A stretch of DNA of 64,000 nucleotides from Treponema sp. (GTDB lineage Bacteria > Spirochaetota > Spirochaetia > Treponematales > Treponemataceae): assembly GCA_017534445.1 (NCBI GenBank), contig JAFXWC010000015.1, forward strand, positions 62,001 to 126,000, in the 5' to 3' direction. The notes beneath the pieces were generated by a model that was given only the letters and a program-made list of their open reading frames with translations, was not told where the DNA came from and did no database searches. Made by a program: the position numbers and the translations under genes. Below, piece by piece: positions 60,612 through 64,000 of the stretch (position 1 is the first letter of the stretch; each line of letters begins with the position of its first letter).

Positions 60612-62582
60612 ATGACCGAACAGGAATTTGAATATTTGTATGCAGTCCACAAAAGGAATGACACCTCATCTTTTTCTGATGAACTCAAGCAGGCTTGCCA
60701 AAAGAACGGCTGGACTGACGGCAATAAAATCACAGATTCAGGCTACGAAGCACTTGCTCCATATAAAGTAGACAATGCAATCATTATGGCAGCAGGACGC
60801 TCCAGAAGATGCATGCCCCTTTCCAACTACCTCCCAAAGGGCCTGTTCGAAATAAGGGGCGACACAATGGTTGAGCGCCAGATTAAGCAGATGCACGATG
60901 CGGGAATCAAGCAAATCGTTATCGTCGTAGGCTACCTAAAAGAAAAATACTACGAAATGGCAAAAAAATATCCAGAGCTGATTGTAATCGACAACGAAGA
61001 ATGGCAGGAAAAAAACAACATATCCTCTTTGTATGCCGCAAAGGACTACATAAAGAATTCCTACATTTGCTGCTCCGACAACTGGTTTGCCCACAACGTT
61101 TACCGCGACTACGTTTACGATTCATATTACGCAGCCAAATATTCTGATGAATTCATCAATGAAGACTGTGTAAAAGCTTTTGACAAAAACGGCTACATGC
61201 GCGAAGTAAAGCGCGGCGGTGAAAAAAGCTGGTACATCATAGGCGAATCATTCTGGCGCAAAGACTTTTCCGACACCTTCAAAGACCTTATGGTTAAGGA
61301 ATATTACGACCCGGAAATGAAGTACATGCTTTGGGACCACTTCTATGCAAAGCACATCGATGTACTCAACATGAAAATCCGCAAGACAACAGATGCCGAA
61401 TGTAAGGAATTTGACACAACGGAAGAAATCATCGAATTCAACCCAAGCTTTAAGGAATTTGTAAACCAGTTCTTTCAGGAAGAAGAATTCGTAAACAGTA
61501 CCCAGCGCATCTCCTACCTTTCAAACTACACAGACGTTAAGCAATACTCAGTAGTCTCAACAGAGCAGCTTACAGGCCGCATGCACGTAAACGAAAACCT
61601 CTTCGGCGCATCCCCAAAATGCCTTGAAGTCTTCCACAATGCCAAAATGGAAGATTTGTGCCTTTACGACCTTACCCGCGAAGATGAACTTGCCCTTGAA
61701 GTCTCAAAAATGCTTGACCTTCCCACAGACAACATCTTTGTCCACTCAGGCTCCTCCGACGTTATCAAAACAATAATGACTCTTGTACTCAACAAGGACG
61801 ACACGGTACTCATTTCCGCACCCGCATGGAACTACTACAAGTCAGTAGTGGAACTCCACTTTGCAAAGGCTGCATACTACGAAATCAAGCCCGGCAAAGA
61901 TTCATACGAATTTGACGTAAAAGGCCTCCTCTCAAAGGCCCGCGAGACAAACCCAAGAATCATCGTAATTACGACGCCACACAACCCGACCGGCGCAGTC
62001 ATGAGCCAGACCGACGTTGAAAAAATCGTAAAGCAAAACCCGTCTTCTCTAGTAATCATAGACGAAGCATACCTTGGATTCTCTTCCGAAAAAATCGACG
62101 CAAAGCACCTCTTGAATTCCTATAACAACGTTGTCTTCTGCCGCACTTTCTCCAAACTCTACGGTCTTGCAGGAGTCCGCATTGGCTACGGTCTGTGCGC
62201 CCCAATGGCAAAACAGGTATTCAAACTGGATCTTAACCCCTTCCGCGTAAGCAACCTTGGTAGAAAGGCAGCGGTCGCCGCTTTGCAGGACAAGGCTTAT
62301 TACGACAACCTTACAAAGACAACAGCCCAAATAAGAGACAACTTTATTGCCCAAATGAATACCCTTACAAACGTAAAGGCATTCAAATCTGCCGCAAACT
62401 TTGTCTTCATTCATTTTGACAATTCAATAGACACGCAAAAGCTAAAGGACTACCTTGCGCAGAACGGCATACTGGTACGCCTGTGGACGGAAAACGGCCA
62501 GCTTGCAATGCGCGTAACTGTTGCACCAAAAGAATGGATGGACAAGGCATTCAATCTTATAAAAGAATTTTTAGGAAAATAG
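60612..62582 (+). CDS. LicC-like cytidylyltransferase fused to PLP-dependent aminotransferase/decarboxylase
   Basis: 656 residues in three parts. Residues 1-55 look like a small winged-helix segment. Residues 56-300 are a LicC-type nucleotidyltransferase: IIMAAGRSRRCMPLSNYLPKGL (NTP loop), QIVIVVGYLKEKY and SSLYAAKDYIKNSYICCSDN (metal Asp). Residues 325-656 are a class I/II PLP enzyme of the HisC/CobD type: TTPHNPTGAV, IIDEAYLGF and FSKLYGLAGVRIGYG with PLP lysine K515. A similar fusion, PntC of Treponema denticola, makes CMP-aminoethylphosphonate. CobD/HisC relatives can also decarboxylate phosphoserine, which would give CDP-ethanolamine. No phosphonate genes (pepM, ppd) are visible, so the substrate stays open. 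AGGAG precedes the ATG. Confidence 0.88.
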   Translation: MTEQEFEYLYAVHKRNDTSSFSDELKQACQKNGWTDGNKITDSGYEALAPYKVDNAIIMAAGRSRRCMPLSNYLPKGLFEIRGDTMVERQIKQMHDAGIKQIVIVVGYLKEKYYEMAKKYPELIVIDNEEWQEKNNISSLYAAKDYIKNSYICCSDNWFAHNVYRDYVYDSYYAAKYSDEFINEDCVKAFDKNGYMREVKRGGEKSWYIIGESFWRKDFSDTFKDLMVKEYYDPEMKYMLWDHFYAKHIDVLNMKIRKTTDAECKEFDTTEEIIEFNPSFKEFVNQFFQEEEFVNSTQRISYLSNYTDVKQYSVVSTEQLTGRMHVNENLFGASPKCLEVFHNAKMEDLCLYDLTREDELALEVSKMLDLPTDNIFVHSGSSDVIKTIMTLVLNKDDTVLISAPAWNYYKSVVELHFAKAAYYEIKPGKDSYEFDVKGLLSKARETNPRIIVITTPHNPTGAVMSQTDVEKIVKQNPSSLVIIDEAYLGFSSEKIDAKHLLNSYNNVVFCRTFSKLYGLAGVRIGYGLCAPMAKQVFKLDLNPFRVSNLGRKAAVAALQDKAYYDNLTKTTAQIRDNFIAQMNTLTNVKAFKSAANFVFIHFDNSIDTQKLKDYLAQNGILVRLWTENGQLAMRVTVAPKEWMDKAFNLIKEFLGK

Positions 62583-62598
62583 AATAGGAAAATAAAAG

Positions 62599-63843
62599 AT
62601 GAACCTTATGCTCCTTTATATTGACCCGGGAACGGGAAGCATGCTCTTTTCTATCTTGATTGGAGCCGCAACCACTCTGTTCTTTCTTTCAAAGGCAGTC
62701 TGGATTAAACTCAAAGTATTGCTCTCCGGTAAGAAGAATGGTGTAATCCAGGATTCTTCATATAAGAAGTACGTAATTTATTGTGAAGACCGCCGCTATT
62801 GGAACGTCTTCCTTCCAATCCTCCAGGAATTCGAAAAGCGCGAGACAGAAATCACCTATTACGTCTCGTCCGCCGAAGACCCGGTTTTTAGCCAGAATTT
62901 CAAGTACGTAAAACCGGAAGTCATAGGAACTGGAAACTCTGCCTATGCAAAGCTCAACATGATGAGCGCAGGAATCCTCGTCTGTACAACACCGGGCGTA
63001 AACGTCTACCAGTGGAAGCGCAGCAAAAACGTAAAGCACTACTGCCACATCTTCCATTCAACCACCGACTCTTCAATGTACAGGCTCTTTGGCCTAGACT
63101 TCTTTGACTCCGTCTTGCTAACCGGCGACTACTCTGGAGAAGACATACGCACCCTGGAAAAGCAGCGTGGCCTTCCCGCAAAGGAACTGGTAACCGTAGG
63201 CTGCACCTACCTGGACGTGCTTCAAAAAAAGATTGCGGAAATCCCAGCCGAAGAAAACCACCAGTACACGGTTCTCGTCTCTCCGTCATGGGGAAAAAGC
63301 GCCCTCCTTTCGCTCTATGGTGAACGCCTCTTAGACCCCCTTATCCAAACAGGGTTCAACATCATAATCCGCCCGCACCCGCAGTCAAAAATTTCCGAAT
63401 CAGAAATGCTCAACAAACTTACGGAACGCTACAAGGACAAGGCAAACGTCACTTGGGACTACGAACGCGACAACATCTATTCGCTAAAAAAAGCCGACAT
63501 CATGATTTCTGACTTCTCCGGCATCATATTCGACTACACCTTCCTCTGCGACAAGCCTGTTATCTATGCTGCAAGCAAAATGGACCTCTTGCCCTACGAT
63601 GCCTATGACATTCATGGTGAAAACTACGAAGGTCTGTGGGAAATGCAGACCCTCAAAAACTGTGGAATCCTCTTGGAAGAAAAAGATTTTGGCCGCATAA
63701 AAGAAGTAATCCAAAATGCCTCCGACAGCCCGGAACTAAAAGAACGCCGTGCAAGCGCAAAAGCCCAGGCCTGGCAGCACATTGGAGAAGCAGGAAAACG
63801 CGCCGCCGACTTTATGATAGAAACAGTACAAAAACTAAGCTGA
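62599..63843 (+). CDS. CDP-glycerol glycerophosphotransferase-like protein
   Basis: 414 residues. One N-terminal membrane segment (about 12-33) is followed by a TagB/TagF-type GT-B domain: SPSWGKSALLSLYG, IIIRPHPQS with H260, and MISDFSGIIFDYTFLCDKPVIY with S304-D305, the usual catalytic and nucleotide-binding sites. Such enzymes move glycerol phosphate, or ribitol phosphate, from a CDP-linked donor onto a lipid-linked glycan or growing polymer at the cytoplasmic face. No tagD (CDP-glycerol synthesis) is seen, so the donor could instead be the CDP product of the neighbouring fusion. It is last in the operon. Confidence 0.9.
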   Translation: MNLMLLYIDPGTGSMLFSILIGAATTLFFLSKAVWIKLKVLLSGKKNGVIQDSSYKKYVIYCEDRRYWNVFLPILQEFEKRETEITYYVSSAEDPVFSQNFKYVKPEVIGTGNSAYAKLNMMSAGILVCTTPGVNVYQWKRSKNVKHYCHIFHSTTDSSMYRLFGLDFFDSVLLTGDYSGEDIRTLEKQRGLPAKELVTVGCTYLDVLQKKIAEIPAEENHQYTVLVSPSWGKSALLSLYGERLLDPLIQTGFNIIIRPHPQSKISESEMLNKLTERYKDKANVTWDYERDNIYSLKKADIMISDFSGIIFDYTFLCDKPVIYAASKMDLLPYDAYDIHGENYEGLWEMQTLKNCGILLEEKDFGRIKEVIQNASDSPELKERRASAKAQAWQHIGEAGKRAADFMIETVQKLS

Positions 63844-63856
63844 TTCCTCATGTTCA

Positions 63857-63911
63857 TTGAGCTTGTCAAAATGACCTTTTACGCTATATGTGGTGGTTTT
63901 GACAGGTTCAA
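63857..63911 (+). repeat. REP-like hairpin after the operon
   Basis: TTGAGCTTGTCAAAA pairs with TTTTGACAGGTTCAA (two G-U pairs) around a ~20-base loop, 13 bases past the last stop. GAGCTTGTCAAA/TTTGACAGG-type palindromes are widespread REP-like elements and a part recurs at 27431. It may end or protect the operon mRNA. The remaining bases to the window end hold nothing I can assign. Confidence 0.65.
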
Positions 63912-64000
63912 CCACCGCATTTCTTACTTTTTAGGCAGCCCCACTCTCTTCTTAAGCTCTATATATACTAAAACCCCAATTTATGATAAAATTTCGTAAT

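Noticed and set aside
1..64000. CRISPR arrays, insertion sequences, prophage or integrase genes
   Set aside because: I looked for evenly spaced direct repeats, transposase or integrase motifs and phage structural genes and found none. The repeats present are single scattered copies without spacers.

Overview
The window looks like chromosomal DNA of a gut-, rumen- or oral-type Treponema (Spirochaetota). The basis is gene content and family resemblance recognised by eye: a dnaX-ebfC-recR operon, relaxed spirochaetal lipoboxes, several secreted TPR and lipoproteins, two chemoreceptors, a group II phosphofructokinase, a MurA with Asp in place of the usual catalytic Cys, a GH5 cellulase that fits a fibre-rich habitat, and many membrane proteins I cannot name. 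I see no rRNA operon, insertion sequence, prophage or CRISPR array.

Layout. 0-8 kb: a tandem ABC ATPase, an orphan double-glycine-leader peptide precursor, a TraB-family membrane protein with a TPR lipoprotein-like partner, and two exported unknowns. 8-16 kb: an unusual GatB-like/asparaginase fusion, then a GH37/63-like glycosidase, Ppx/GppA-HD phosphatase and polyphosphate kinase in one direction. 16-23 kb: recR-ebfC-dnaX, a PTS-IIC-like permease, and a chemoreceptor. 23-30 kb: secreted cellulase, pepT-murA, and a pair of unknown polytopic membrane proteins. 30.4-30.9 kb: an AT-rich gene-free stretch with four DnaA-box-like sites in one orientation, a candidate replication-origin region. 31-37 kb: a STAS/zinc-ribbon protein, SDR, TrmJ-like methylase, a sigma-54-type AAA+ protein without a DNA-binding tail, a WecG/TagA glycosyltransferase, RsmE and a C-terminal processing protease. 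37-43 kb: MinD-like ATPase, Lgt, DUF2804 and a large unknown. 43.3-44 kb: three serine tRNAs, one Arg(GCG) tRNA and the SRP RNA. 44-55 kb: transglutaminase-like/TPR protein, lipoproteins, phosphohexomutase, AraC regulator, phosphofructokinase, a second chemoreceptor, and an exported EEP nuclease/phosphatase.

55.1-63.9 kb is the most remarkable block: two tandem ~900-residue proteins, each with a YidC/Oxa1-like membrane domain, further membrane segments and a C-terminal sulfatase/phosphoethanolamine-transferase-like domain, followed by a LicC-like nucleotidyltransferase fused to a PLP enzyme and a CDP-glycerol glycerophosphotransferase-like protein. Together they look like a system that activates a small phospho-alcohol or phosphonate with CTP and adds phospho-substituents to an envelope polymer or lipid. 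The substrate is unknown.

Two features run through the whole window. First, about ten genes that appear to start transcripts have a -10 hexamer 5-8 bases before the start codon, so their mRNAs should be leaderless, while internal operon genes carry ordinary Shine-Dalgarno sites. Second, at least seven copies of a structured intergenic element share termini (CCTACcCCCGATTGGAAGGG at one end, TACCGTCCAAAAA at the other). Coordinates come from reading the sequence directly. Functions are by motif recognition, without database search.
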